Assembly (NCBI GenBank): GCA_021800795.1
Contig: JAJYYO010000013.1
Span: 1 to 64,000, forward strand
Length of the DNA stretch: 64,000 nucleotides
DNA from: Pseudomonadota bacterium
GTDB taxonomy: Bacteria > Pseudomonadota > Gammaproteobacteria > Burkholderiales > Gallionellaceae
Direction: 5' to 3'
Each line of letters begins with the position of its first letter. Positions within the stretch are counted from its first letter, which is position 1. Below the pieces are notes generated by a model. It was not told the DNA's origin. It made no database searches and saw nothing but the letters and a program-made list of their open reading frames with translations. Below, piece by piece: positions 16,735 to 25,958 of this stretch. Both the position numbers and the translations under genes were made by a program.

Positions 16735-17631
16735 ATGGCCAAGAAAAATTATGCGTTTTACCCGGGTTGCTCATCCCAGAAGGGCGCGTCTGCTTCCAAT
16801 TTCGTCCCTTCCATCGGTGTGATGTGCGACAAACTGGATATTCAGCTTAACGAGATTCCCGACTGGAACTGTTGCAGCGCCTCCATCGGTTACGGCGAAG
16901 GCGGGCAGTTATCGCGTCTGGTGCTCAACGCCCGCAATCTGGCGCTGGTTGAACAGAATCTTCCCGGGCAGGATCTGGTGTCAGGGTGTCCTGCCTGCTG
17001 GCTTTCCACGCGCGAGACCGCAGAAAAGCTCAATGAAGTCGACAGCCTGATGGCGGACACCAACGAGGCGCTCAAGGAAGCCGGACTACACTTAAGCGGA
17101 ACGGTCAAGGCGCGTCACCTGATCGAAGTGCTGATCGAGGATGTCGGCTTCGAGGCCATGAAAGAACCTGTCGTCAAGCCGCTGGAAGGGCTGAAGATCG
17201 CAGGCTACGTCGGGTGTCAGACCAACCGTCCTTTCGGTATCGCCGGTGAGTCCTTCGAGAACCCGCAGTATCTCGACAAGATGATCGAAATGGTCGGCGC
17301 GGAAGCGGCTACCGGTTACGAGCAGAAGGTCACCTGTTGCGGCGGTGCGCTGGCTTTTTCCGAACCGGAAAAATCACAGAAGCAGATCCGCGACATCGTC
17401 GAATCCGCCTATGATCACGGCGCCGATATGATCGTCACGCCCTGCCAGTTGTGTCAGGCCAATGTCGAAATATATCAGTCCGAGATCAACAAAAAGCAGG
17501 GCACCAAGCTGGCGATGCCGGTGGTATATTACTCGCAGCTGATGACCGTGGCTTATGGCGGAAATTCGAAACAGGCCGGTCTGGACGGAAATATCCTGCG
17601 CCCGCAGAAGTTGTTTGATATCATCAAGTAA
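16735..17631 (+). CDS. HdrB-like CCG-domain protein
   Basis: 298 aa with two CCG (cysteine-rich) domains as in HdrB. The first has 'YPGCSSQKGAS', 'NCCSASIGYG' and 'GCPACW'. The second has 'GCQTNRPFG', 'TCCGGALAF' and 'CQLCQANV'. In HdrB these bind non-cubane [4Fe-4S] clusters that handle disulfide or thiol substrates. There is no transmembrane segment. It lies 89 bp after the HdrC-like gene and probably closes the qmoAB-hdrCB operon. An in-complex role as electron exit or thiol-disulfide site is inference. Confidence 0.88.
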   Translation: MAKKNYAFYPGCSSQKGASASNFVPSIGVMCDKLDIQLNEIPDWNCCSASIGYGEGGQLSRLVLNARNLALVEQNLPGQDLVSGCPACWLSTRETAEKLNEVDSLMADTNEALKEAGLHLSGTVKARHLIEVLIEDVGFEAMKEPVVKPLEGLKIAGYVGCQTNRPFGIAGESFENPQYLDKMIEMVGAEAATGYEQKVTCCGGALAFSEPEKSQKQIRDIVESAYDHGADMIVTPCQLCQANVEIYQSEINKKQGTKLAMPVVYYSQLMTVAYGGNSKQAGLDGNILRPQKLFDIIK

Positions 17632-17794
17632 GGCGCTCAAGCTGTTTTAATGACGTACTACGATTAACTTAAATTAAGGAGGGATTTGCCGATAATTGGA
17701 GCGCTGTAAATGCATGTGGGCTGACCATTCCTACAATACAGCGCAGCCCAGATTGCCAGCCATCAAAACGTAATCTACCGGGGAGGGTTTTGTC

Positions 17795-19186
17795 ATGGGA
17801 AATACTCAGGAAGCTTGGAACGAAAGCGGTGAACCCCAGAAAGTCCGCAGCATGGGCTGGAAGGAGTTGTATCTGAAAGAGGACTGGTGGGCAATCTGGT
17901 TTGGTATCGGCCTCATGGCGCTGGCCGTCTTACTCTTCAGCAGCGGCAGTCATTTTCTGTCTGCGCTGGCGGTCAATCCGGGAGGCGTAAAGTGGTCGTC
18001 TTTCGATCAACTGGCGGCGCATTTTGCTAAAAATGCCGGCATGTACGTTTTGCAATTTTTCTGCTGGATGGCGCTCTTCGGCGTGAGTTGTCGCATCATG
18101 GGCATCAAGATGCGCGAGTTCGTGCCCTCCTTTGTTTTTCTTTACGTATTGTCCATGGTGATATTCTCCGTCGCAGGATGGGTGAACGCCGCCAAATTCA
18201 ATCTCGAAGCGCCGCTTGTCGCACTGGTCGTGGGTCTGCTTATTTCCAACACGGTCAGCCTGCCAAAATGGATGGACAGCGCATTTCGGGTTGAATATTA
18301 CGTCAAGCTCGGCATTGTCCTGTTGGGCGCGACGTTTCCGATCACGCTGGTGCTTACCGCAGGGCCGATTGCCATCATGCAGGCCACTTTCATTTCACTG
18401 GTGACATGTCTTGTCATCTATTTCAGCGCGACCCGGTTGTTCGGACTGGACCGGCGCCTGGCGGCCGTGATCGGGGTGGGCGGATCGGTATGCGGGGTTT
18501 CGGCCTCGATGGCGATTGCCGCTTCGGTCGGCGCGAAAAAGGACGATCTTTACACCTCCGTCACGCTGGTGGTGGGCTGGGCGCTGGTGATGATCCTTGT
18601 GCTGCCTTTCGTGTCACAGGCGCTGGGGCTTTCCGCCGGGGTGGCCGGCGCCTGGATCGGCACTTCCGAGTTTGCGGATGCCGCCGGGTTTGCCGCTGCC
18701 AGCGCCTACGGAAAAATGGCCGGTCATGAGGACTCGACCATCAAGGCGTTCACCCTGATGAAGGTGATCGGGCGCGATCTGTGGATAGGCATCTGGTCCA
18801 TCGTCTGGGCGCTGATCGCAACCCTGGTCTGGGAGAAAAAGGAAACGGGCGTAAAGCCGAATGCAGGAGAAATCTGGTGGCGTTTTCCGAAATTCGTGAT
18901 CGGTTTCTTTGTGGCGTCCATGCTGATGACCTGGATCACCAGCGGCTATGCAACCGACGAGTTCAACAAGGTGGTGAAACCTGCGCTGATCATGCCGCTG
19001 GTGTCGCTGCGCACCTGGGCTTTCCTGTTCTGCTTCCTGAGTATCGGGCTTACGACCCGTTTTCGCGAACTCAAGCCGGTGGGCTGGAAGACTTTTTCGG
19101 CATTCACCATCGGGGTTGCCGTGAACGTATTGCTGGGCTACTACCTGTCCGCCCATGTTTTTGCGGATCACTGGTCGGCCATGTAA
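17795..19186 (+). CDS. YeiH-family membrane protein, putative sulfate exporter
   Basis: A 463-aa integral membrane protein with about ten or more hydrophobic helices and the family signatures 'LGIVLLGATFPITLVLTAGP' and 'GVGGSVCGVSASMAIA'. It belongs to the YeiH/UPF0324 (Cons_hypoth698) family, annotated as putative sulfate exporters. An unusually long N-terminal cytoplasmic stretch ('MGNTQEAWNESGEP...') precedes the first helix. Its position after the qmo/hdr operon fits removal of sulfate made in the cytoplasm, but transport has not been shown by the sequence. A strong GGGAGG lies upstream of the ATG. Confidence 0.82.
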   Translation: MGNTQEAWNESGEPQKVRSMGWKELYLKEDWWAIWFGIGLMALAVLLFSSGSHFLSALAVNPGGVKWSSFDQLAAHFAKNAGMYVLQFFCWMALFGVSCRIMGIKMREFVPSFVFLYVLSMVIFSVAGWVNAAKFNLEAPLVALVVGLLISNTVSLPKWMDSAFRVEYYVKLGIVLLGATFPITLVLTAGPIAIMQATFISLVTCLVIYFSATRLFGLDRRLAAVIGVGGSVCGVSASMAIAASVGAKKDDLYTSVTLVVGWALVMILVLPFVSQALGLSAGVAGAWIGTSEFADAAGFAAASAYGKMAGHEDSTIKAFTLMKVIGRDLWIGIWSIVWALIATLVWEKKETGVKPNAGEIWWRFPKFVIGFFVASMLMTWITSGYATDEFNKVVKPALIMPLVSLRTWAFLFCFLSIGLTTRFRELKPVGWKTFSAFTIGVAVNVLLGYYLSAHVFADHWSAM

Positions 19187-19212
19187 CGGCGCAAGCCCTG
19201 CGCCCAACCCCC

Positions 19213-19422
19213 ATGAATACATGTTGTCAGTGCGGACACTTCGTCATCGATCCTGAAGCGTTCGAAGCCATGATACCCGGTTTGAACATCGTCAGTTCGG
19301 CTTACGGGTCGGTTCGCGCAGATACCGCTTATTGCGAGTTCAAGGACATTTTTCTGACGGATGCGCCTGCCTGCACTGCATTCAAACCACTGCATATTTC
19401 CGCTGCCGATGAGGCAGGATAG
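19213..19422 (+). CDS. Small cysteine-rich protein of unknown function
   Basis: A 69-aa frame starting at ATG 19213, 27 bp after the YeiH gene. It begins 'MNTCCQCGHFVIDPEAFE' and contains further cysteines in 'TAYCEFKDIFLTDAPACTAF'. The Cys spacing suggests a small metal-binding fold. The composition is protein-like and the surrounding codon usage is maintained, which is why I keep it. I do not recognise a named family. It lies between the exporter and rhodanese genes on the same strand. Confidence 0.6.
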   Translation: MNTCCQCGHFVIDPEAFEAMIPGLNIVSSAYGSVRADTAYCEFKDIFLTDAPACTAFKPLHISAADEAG

Positions 19423-19475
19423 AAACAACGGAAATCGCCTATAATAGCGCCAGCTGGTCTATCGGGAGCATCATT

Positions 19476-19862
19476 ATGCAACATATGACACCTAAACAAA
19501 CTTTTGACTTTTTGCAGGCTAACCCTGAGGCCGTGTTCGTCGACGTGCGCAGCGAAATGGAGCACCTGTTTGTCGGTCATCCGAGAGGTTCCATCCTGAT
19601 CCCATGGGTCGACGGACCGGAGTGGGAAATCAGTCCTGACTTCGTTTCGCACGTAAAAAAAGCCGCCAGCGTGAATCGCCCCGTCGTGCTGATCTGCCGT
19701 TCCGGTCGCCGTTCAGTGGATGCGGGACTGGCGCTGGAAAAAGCCGGGCTTCAGGATGTGTATAACGTGCTGCATGGTTTTGAAGGCGATCTGGATGAAC
19801 AACATCACCGCAATTCCCACAACGGCTGGCGTTTCGACGGTCTGCCATGGGCGCAGACTTGA
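19476..19862 (+). CDS. Single-domain rhodanese
   Basis: A 128-aa cytoplasmic rhodanese. The catalytic cysteine is Cys74 in 'LICRSGRRS', a six-residue active loop with basic residues as in sulfurtransferases. Upstream 'VFVDVRSEMEHLFVGHPRGS' is the CH2A-type motif, and 'GWRFDGLPW' closes the domain. It could move sulfane sulfur from SQR products to TusA or DsrE-type carriers. The start has a plausible 'cgggagcat' ribosome site. It is followed by an unknown gene 25 bp away. Confidence 0.88.
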   Translation: MQHMTPKQTFDFLQANPEAVFVDVRSEMEHLFVGHPRGSILIPWVDGPEWEISPDFVSHVKKAASVNRPVVLICRSGRRSVDAGLALEKAGLQDVYNVLHGFEGDLDEQHHRNSHNGWRFDGLPWAQT

Positions 19863-19887
19863 CCACTATAATTTTTGGAAAAAACGC

Positions 19888-20289
19888 ATGAATACGCCAG
19901 TCCCCGATTTTACCGAAGCAGAGCAAAAGCTTGTCACCACCGAACTGTTCCAGCAGTACGGCAAGCTGGTTCCCATGCAATTGGCTGACAGCGAGTTGCA
20001 ACTCGATCCACTCTCTACACACCTGACTTTGTGCCCCACGCTGTACTGGACAGAGCGCGGCGCACAGTTTGTCATATGTAAAATCGCTGACGGACGTTAT
20101 CGCTGCCAGTTTTTCTATTCCGAAGCCGATCAATATGGCACCGGCAAAGACGAATATCAGGATCTGCAGGCATGCGTGGTGACGCTATTGCAGGTGCAAT
20201 CCGATCACGAACGTCAGCTGGCCGACACTTCCACCAGCGCTACCGCAGCCAATCTTGACGATGAATACCAGGGGCCGCTGGTGATCTGA
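19888..20289 (+). CDS. Conserved hypothetical protein, 133 aa
   Basis: A soluble protein of 133 aa ('MNTPVPDFTEAEQKLVTTELF'). The ATG at 19888 is preferred over an in-frame start inside the rhodanese gene. It ends with an acidic, Thr/Ser/Ala-rich tail ('STSATAANLDDEYQ'). No domain was recognised. It is probably co-transcribed with the rhodanese and converges on the minus-strand DUF934 gene, whose stop is 2 bp away. Confidence 0.7.
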   Translation: MNTPVPDFTEAEQKLVTTELFQQYGKLVPMQLADSELQLDPLSTHLTLCPTLYWTERGAQFVICKIADGRYRCQFFYSEADQYGTGKDEYQDLQACVVTLLQVQSDHERQLADTSTSATAANLDDEYQGPLVI

Positions 20290-20291
20290 AC

Positions 20292-20798
20292 TCAAGCCGC
20301 ACCCGCGTGCAGCTTGCTCCTGGCCCGCCTGATGAGGTCAAGATTGAACCAGTCCGATGGGACAACCTCGGCATTGCTTTTTTCGTGGCCTGCGACGATG
20401 CGGGCATCGAATCCTGCTTCATGCAGGTGAGAGGCGTCGTCTTCCGGTACGATGGCGCGCAATTCACTCCGGTAGCCGTAACGCTCGCGTAACTGGCGAG
20501 CCGTTGCGTATCCCTGACTTTCGCTGTGCCGGTCAAATTCAATGGCGATTACGGTGAAGTCATCGATGTCCTGTGCTATCGATTCGGCCCGATCTGCCGC
20601 TGTCAGCCAGATACCGAGTGGCCAGCCGTGTTCATATTCACGGTGTATCAGTTCGGCACGGCGAGCCTGCCAAACCGAAAGCGGTACCAGCAGGGGGCCG
20701 ACCGGTAATCTCACATTGTGCGGTGTATCGCCGCGGGCGAGCTTCAGGGTCTTCCATTCGTCAATCACGATGCGGTCATTCTTGATCAGCTTAAACAT
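20292..20798 (-). CDS. DUF934 family protein
   Basis: 168 aa with DUF934 features: 'VPLSVWQARRAEL' and 'IAIEFDRHSESQGYATARQLRERYGY', then 'LHEAGFDARIV'. DUF934 genes normally sit beside assimilatory sulfite reductase (cysI) and are annotated as probably involved in sulfite reduction. There is no cysI in this window; here the gene stands alone on the minus strand upstream of the apr/sat region. A strong 'aaggaggcaat' ribosome site precedes the ATG. Confidence 0.82.
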   Translation of the reverse strand: MFKLIKNDRIVIDEWKTLKLARGDTPHNVRLPVGPLLVPLSVWQARRAELIHREYEHGWPLGIWLTAADRAESIAQDIDDFTVIAIEFDRHSESQGYATARQLRERYGYRSELRAIVPEDDASHLHEAGFDARIVAGHEKSNAEVVPSDWFNLDLIRRARSKLHAGAA

Positions 20799-20999
20799 TG
20801 CATTGCCTCCTTTTGAGTTAATTACAACTTGCAGGGAGGCAGTCTAGCGATATTTTATATGCGTGTTAAATACTTGTTTGTTACTTCTAAATAGCTTTTT
20901 TGTATATAGTGGAAATTTACCAGACGTCGTTCACGTTTAACGTCGGCAGTATCATAGCGTCAGCCGTTCGTGTTACCCACGGCCTTTCATATAGAACTA

Positions 21000-21893
21000 T
21001 TAGTCTTCGTCGACCAGGTCGTCCTCATGCTGCGCCTTGATTGCAGCGGCCTCAAGTTCGAGTCGCATGCGCGAGTCCTGAACCTGCTTGCGGCGAACGA
21101 GCAGGGCGTCTTCACTCATCTTGATGGTTTCCTCGCCAAACAGCACCTGACGCAGGAAACGGAAACCGAACTGCATCAACACATCGTCAGAAGTCCATGT
21201 TGCGCGCTCTTTGTCAGAAATGTCATAAAGCATATTGAATGAGTCGCTGAGCGCGAATTCGCGGAAGCGGTCGATATCGTAGCAGGCCATGAAAAACAGT
21301 TGCAGGCTGCGTTTTGAAGGCTTGCCGATAGACGGGCCGGATGATTTTTTCTTCAGGATCAGTTGGCGCCATCCGCGCGAGGCTTCGTCGTAGGGTTCGA
21401 TGCCTTGTTCCGCGCGGTATTCGTCTATGGTGAGCGAGCGGGGTTCCAGGTGTCCCAGGCAGTGATCTTCCTTGACCAGCGCATAGGCGTTGCGGTCGAC
21501 GTATTCGTCCTGTCTGCGCAGGGACAGCAGCGCTACAGGGTAATAGCGGCAGGCCGTGGGTCTGTCTTCGTAAACGCTGCAACCATCAATGGTCATGAAC
21601 TGGCAGGCGGTGCCATTTTCAACCGGCTTGAGTTTTACCCCGGCAATGCTGTTCATTTCCATTTCAAAGGGGAAGGTAAAATGTTCCAGAAATTCGCTGG
21701 AAGTGATAGCCAGCCTGTTTTTCAGGCGCACGATGTCGTAAGGCGTGAGGCTGATGTCGATCGATTTGCAGCAGGCGTTGAAACATCCGATGCCTTTATG
21801 GCAACTGAACTGGATGGTCTTGTTGCCTTCGAACATTTCCGGCATGACCGGACTGGTCGGATACGGGTTGGTGTTGTCACTGGTTTGATTCAT
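21000..21893 (-). CDS. YkgJ-family cysteine-cluster protein
   Basis: A 297-aa soluble protein with the zinc/iron-chelating YkgJ-type cluster: 'SCHKGIGCFNACCKS' (about 30-44), then 'GTACQFMTIDGCSVYEDRPTACRYYP'. Family members bind a metal or Fe-S centre and mostly lack a known role. It is 87 bp downstream of aprA on the same strand, the place where some sulfur oxidisers carry aprM. It has no membrane helices and so is not AprM. A helper role for AprAB maturation would be speculation. Confidence 0.82.
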   Translation of the reverse strand: MNQTSDNTNPYPTSPVMPEMFEGNKTIQFSCHKGIGCFNACCKSIDISLTPYDIVRLKNRLAITSSEFLEHFTFPFEMEMNSIAGVKLKPVENGTACQFMTIDGCSVYEDRPTACRYYPVALLSLRRQDEYVDRNAYALVKEDHCLGHLEPRSLTIDEYRAEQGIEPYDEASRGWRQLILKKKSSGPSIGKPSKRSLQLFFMACYDIDRFREFALSDSFNMLYDISDKERATWTSDDVLMQFGFRFLRQVLFGEETIKMSEDALLVRRKQVQDSRMRLELEAAAIKAQHEDDLVDED

Positions 21894-21980
21894 TTATTCT
21901 TTCCTGACGCGTATAAAATAAAGAGGGCGCCTGAGAGTTCGTGAACGAACCCCGCAGGCACCCGTATTCACGTCATGCAG

Positions 21981-24017
21981 CTAGTGCGCAGCCGGCTTGA
22001 ACAGCTTGGACTTGTCGACCAGGTCGACATGCTTGCGCTTGAAGCAGGTCCATTTTTTGGTATTTTTATTGTAAATGGAATTCACAAAGCAATGCCAGTT
22101 TTTCTCATCGATAAAGTTCTTGTCGGTGCGATAGTAGAAACCCGGATAACGGGATTCTTCACGGAACTGGATGTGCTTCATGTGCGCTTCCGCAGTGATA
22201 ATGCGGTGGTAGTTTTCCCATGCACGCAGCAACTCATGAAGGTCTTTTGCGCGCATTTTTTCTGCGTCTTCCTTGAGCATTTCCAGCTTTTCTTCTGCAA
22301 CCGCCAGCATCTTGTCGTTGGTGTTGTAGTAAGTTGCAACACCTGCAACATACTCGTCCATGATTTTCTGCAAACGCATTTGCAGCATCTTGGGCGTGAT
22401 GTAATGCGGGTTGACGTCGATTGCTGTGGTGTAGTCCTTGTGCTCCAGGAAGGTGCGCACCGGCTTGTAGATTTCTTCGGCCAATTGCTCCGGCGTCACG
22501 TCAAACTCAGGCTTCCAGTCCTTGTTATCCAGTGCATACTTGATCATTGCCTTGGAAGCCAGGCGACCTTCGGTGTGTGAACCCGAGGAGAACTTGTGGC
22601 CGGATGCGCCCACGCCATCGCCTGCGGTAAACAGACCCTTGACGGTGGTCATCGAACGGTAGCCCCAGTTCCAGCCTTTTGGCAGGTGAGCCGGGATTTT
22701 GTCCTTTTCTTCATGCTCTTCGTCAGTAGGCGCGCCAAGATCTTCAGGGCCGGATACCCAGATACCGCAGCAACCGGAGTGTGATCCCAGCAGGTAGGGT
22801 TCGGTCGGCATCAGTTCGGAATTTTTCTTCTCAGGTTCGATGTTTTCACCGACCCAGATGCCGCACTGGCCGATGCACATGTCCAGAAAGTCTTCCCAGG
22901 CTTCGGCCTCCAGGTGTTTGACTTCCTTGGGCGACAGGGTCTCGCGCAGTTTTGCGAGCGCCGTGACGGTGTCCATGTAAATCGGGCCGCGGCCTTCCTT
23001 CATTTCTTTGAGCATCAGGTGATTGCGCAGGCAGGAAGCGGGTACGGCAGCCTGCCCGTAGGGAGGATAGTCGTTGAGCATTTCCTTGTTCTTGACCATG
23101 TAGTCTTCGCCATAAGCATTGGTCGCCTTGGCTTTGAACAACAGGAACCATGCGCCGACCGGGCCGTAACCGTCCTTGAAGCGGGCCGGCACGAAACGGT
23201 TTTCCATCATGGTCATCTCGGCACCGGCTTCGGCAGCCATCGCATAAGTGGAACCTGCGTTCCATACCGGATACCAGGCGCGACCGGAACCTTCACCGAC
23301 CGAACGTGGGCGGAACAGGTTCACGCAACCGCCGGCGGCAAGCATGATGGACTTGGCTTTGTAGATATGGATGGTGTTGTCGCGTACCGAGAAGCCGACG
23401 GCGCCCGCGATGCGGCTCGGATCGTTCTTGTCGTTGATCAGCTTGACGATGAAGATGCGCTCTTCGATACGGTCGAGTCCGAGGGCTTTCTTGGCAGCCT
23501 CGGCGACGATCCACTTGTAGGATTCGCCATTGATCATGATCTGCCATTTTCCGGAACGCACCGGTTTTCCGCCATCCTTCAAGCTGGGCAGGCCTTCCTT
23601 GATGGATTCGGCGCCATCGTGGCGCACGCCTTCCGAGTCGGTCTTCCAGATCGGCAGGCCCCATTCTTCGAACAGATGTACCGAATCATCGACGTTGCGG
23701 CCGAGATCGTAGGCCAGATCGTCGCGCGTAATGCCCATCAAATCGTTCGAGACCATGCGTGCGTAATCGGCAGGGTCCTGCTCCGTGCCGATGTAGGTGT
23801 TGATTGCGGAAAGTCCTTGAGCTACGGCGCCGGAGCGATCCATCGCCGCCTTGTCGACCAGTTTGATTTTAAGTTCGACGCCGGATTCGGCCTTGACAGC
23901 CTCGGCCCAGCGCATCATTTCGTAAGCGGCACCGCAACACGCCATGCCGCCGCCGATCAGAAGAATATCCAGTTCTTCCTGAACAATTCTTGGATTACCA
24001 AAAGTTCCTTCAGACAT
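21981..24017 (-). CDS. aprA: Adenylylsulfate reductase alpha subunit AprA
   Basis: The FAD subunit of dissimilatory APS reductase, which joins sulfite and AMP to APS in sulfur oxidisers. The FAD fold is 'ILLIGGGMACCGAAYEM', and 'DRSGAVAQGLSAINTYIG' is highly conserved in AprA. It is about 678 aa from ATG 24017 (9 bp after GGGAG); a GTG two codons earlier (24023) is possible. It pairs with aprB immediately upstream. The electron acceptor is presumably the Qmo/Hdr module at 12.4-17.6 kb. Confidence 0.95.
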   Translation of the reverse strand: MSEGTFGNPRIVQEELDILLIGGGMACCGAAYEMMRWAEAVKAESGVELKIKLVDKAAMDRSGAVAQGLSAINTYIGTEQDPADYARMVSNDLMGITRDDLAYDLGRNVDDSVHLFEEWGLPIWKTDSEGVRHDGAESIKEGLPSLKDGGKPVRSGKWQIMINGESYKWIVAEAAKKALGLDRIEERIFIVKLINDKNDPSRIAGAVGFSVRDNTIHIYKAKSIMLAAGGCVNLFRPRSVGEGSGRAWYPVWNAGSTYAMAAEAGAEMTMMENRFVPARFKDGYGPVGAWFLLFKAKATNAYGEDYMVKNKEMLNDYPPYGQAAVPASCLRNHLMLKEMKEGRGPIYMDTVTALAKLRETLSPKEVKHLEAEAWEDFLDMCIGQCGIWVGENIEPEKKNSELMPTEPYLLGSHSGCCGIWVSGPEDLGAPTDEEHEEKDKIPAHLPKGWNWGYRSMTTVKGLFTAGDGVGASGHKFSSGSHTEGRLASKAMIKYALDNKDWKPEFDVTPEQLAEEIYKPVRTFLEHKDYTTAIDVNPHYITPKMLQMRLQKIMDEYVAGVATYYNTNDKMLAVAEEKLEMLKEDAEKMRAKDLHELLRAWENYHRIITAEAHMKHIQFREESRYPGFYYRTDKNFIDEKNWHCFVNSIYNKNTKKWTCFKRKHVDLVDKSKLFKPAAH

Positions 24018-24123
24018 TTTCACTTACTCCCTGTTTGTTATGATTCTGAGTCGGGTTAATGCCGCAAGGGCAATCCCTCGGAACACAGCGATGTACTGCT
24101 TTGTTCCTGCATGAAAACCCGAC

Positions 24124-24603
24124 TTACCGGCGGATCAGCTCTTCAGGACGGCCTGCGCGATAACCGCCCATCACTTCTCTGGTAAATACGCCCGGGGACG
24201 TCAGATCGGCCATCTTGGGCATCGGTTTGCTGCCGTAAGGATCGATAGAGCCCTCGCTCGTTGTGCGGATAGGGAATTTGAAACGCTTGAGCGTGCCGTT
24301 TCTGAATTTGATCGTCCACATGATCGAATCGGAACCGCGCATCGGTTGCACCGATCCACCCAGCGGGACGATGTCGGCATAATGGCGAACTTCGATGGCA
24401 TTCTGCGGGCAGATCTTGACGCATGAATAGCATTCCCAGCACTGTTCGGGCTCCTGATTGTAAGCTTTCATGGCATGGCCGGTCGCTGAACCATCCTTGT
24501 CCAGCATCATCAGGTCGTGCGGGCAAATATACATGCAGGCGGTCTTGTCCTGACCCTTGCAGCCGTCACATTTTTCGGTACGTACGAATGTTGGCAATTT
24601 CAA
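24124..24603 (-). CDS. aprB: Adenylylsulfate reductase beta subunit AprB
   Basis: 159 aa with two [4Fe-4S] clusters: 'CDGCKGQDKTACMYICP' (N-terminal, with the extended first spacing typical of AprB) and 'CWECYSCVKICP' (about 55-66). The C-terminal tail 'FTREVMGGYRAGRPEELIRR' wraps AprA in known structures. It carries electrons away from AprA flavin during sulfite oxidation. It is 106 bp upstream of aprA and 140 bp downstream of sat. Confidence 0.95.
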   Translation of the reverse strand: MKLPTFVRTEKCDGCKGQDKTACMYICPHDLMMLDKDGSATGHAMKAYNQEPEQCWECYSCVKICPQNAIEVRHYADIVPLGGSVQPMRGSDSIMWTIKFRNGTLKRFKFPIRTTSEGSIDPYGSKPMPKMADLTSPGVFTREVMGGYRAGRPEELIRR

Positions 24604-24743
24604 TACTCCTTTGAAAAATCAAACACAAATATCCACACGATGCGTGGAACCCCCATAGAACTCCTGAGCAAGTGATAGTGCATTGTGCGTACTGTCCGAT
24701 CGAACCGTATGCCTTGCAAAGCTTGTTCAGGGATTCCTGATCA

Positions 24744-25958
24744 TCAGCGTCCGGAGTGACCGCTGAGTTTTACTTCTACTTTCTCATCATCGGCAAGGCC
24801 GGCATAGTAGCCGCGCAGCACTTCCAGCACCTCGGGGCGGCTGAATTCAGCCGGAACCTCGGCATTTTCCGAGAGCATCTTGCGCAGCTTGGTGCCGGAT
24901 AACAACAGGCGGTCGCCCCCTTCGTGCGGGCAGGTGCGTGCGGAGGCCATGCCGCCGCACTTGTAACACCAGAAGGTCCAGTCTATCTTGAGCGCCTGGG
25001 TCTCCAGCGCATCCCTGGGTATCTTGTCGAAGATATGATGCGCATCGAAAGGGCCGTAGTAATTACCGACGCCGGCATGGTCGCGACCGACGATCAGGTG
25101 CGAGCAGCCGTAGTTCTGGCGGAACAGCGCGTGCAGCAATGCCTCTCTGGGGCCTGCATAACGCATGTCCAGCGGGTAGCCTGCCTGTATCACGGTGTTG
25201 GGTACGAAATAATTTTCGATCAGTGTGGAGATGGCCTCGGTTCTGACTTCGGCGGGAATGTCGCCCGGTTTGAGATTGCCGAGCAGGGAGTGAATCAGTA
25301 CGCCATCGCAGATTTCTATCGCTACTTTGGCCAGATATTCGTGCGAGCGGTGCATCGGATTGCGAGTCTGGAACGCCGCTACCTTGCTCCAACCCATGGT
25401 TTCAAACAATTCTCGTGTCTCGCGCGGCGACATGAATTGCTTGCCGTATTTTTTGTCGAAACCGCCCTGGGAAAGAACTTTGAGCGGGCCCGCAAGATTG
25501 ACATTGCCCTGTTCCATCACCATTTTCACGCCCGGATGTTCGAGATCGGTAGTGCCAAATACGGTTGCGCACTCGTGCGCCTTGTCGATGGTGTATTTTT
25601 CGGTGATGCGCATGGTCGCCAGGATGCTGTCATCATCCGGATCGAGCAGGGCAATGTTGCTGCCGGTTTTGATCAGATCCGCGCGGGCGTTGTCGATGGA
25701 GAGGGTAATGGGGATAGGCCAGAACAGGCCGTTGGCCATTTTCATTCCGGCGCAAACGCCCTGCCAGTCGGTATAGGACATGAAGCCATCAAGCGGGGTG
25801 AAGCCGCCTATGCCCATCATGACAAGGTCGCCCTTCTCCCGAGAACTGACGGTAATCTGAGGTAGCGAACGCGCATATTCCAGTTCGTCTGCGAGCTCAG
25901 TCCCTTGTAGCAACAAGGGATTTAAATCGTCCCCACCATGCGGTTTGACCAGTGCCAT
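24744..25958 (-). CDS. sat: ATP sulfurylase (sulfate adenylyltransferase)
   Basis: 404 aa. Makes ATP and sulfate from APS and pyrophosphate in the oxidative direction. Motifs: '[13 protein letters not shown]' (nucleotide-binding QxRNPxHxxH) and '[13 protein letters not shown]'. A C-terminal zinc-type '[16 protein letters not shown]' is present, as in dissimilatory bacterial enzymes. The start is ATG 25958 ('MALVKPHGG') with GGGAGGGG upstream; an earlier in-frame GTG at 25976 overlaps that ribosome site. First gene of the sat-aprBA run. Confidence 0.95.
   Translation of the reverse strand: MALVKPHGGDDLNPLLLQGTELADELEYARSLPQITVSSREKGDLVMMGIGGFTPLDGFMSYTDWQGVCAGMKMANGLFWPIPITLSIDNARADLIKTGSNIALLDPDDDSILATMRITEKYTIDKAHECATVFGTTDLEHPGVKMVMEQGNVNLAGPLKVLSQGGFDKKYGKQFMSPRETRELFETMGWSKVAAFQTRNPMHRSHEYLAKVAIEICDGVLIHSLLGNLKPGDIPAEVRTEAISTLIENYFVPNTVIQAGYPLDMRYAGPREALLHALFRQNYGCSHLIVGRDHAGVGNYYGPFDAHHIFDKIPRDALETQALKIDWTFWCYKCGGMASARTCPHEGGDRLLLSGTKLRKMLSENAEVPAEFSRPEVLEVLRGYYAGLADDEKVEVKLSGHSGR

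Noticed and set aside
17701-17744. Inverted repeat GCGCTGTA...TACAGCGC upstream of the YeiH-type gene
   Set aside because: Only 8-bp arms with a 28-base loop. It could be an operator or weak hairpin but is not better than chance without comparison.
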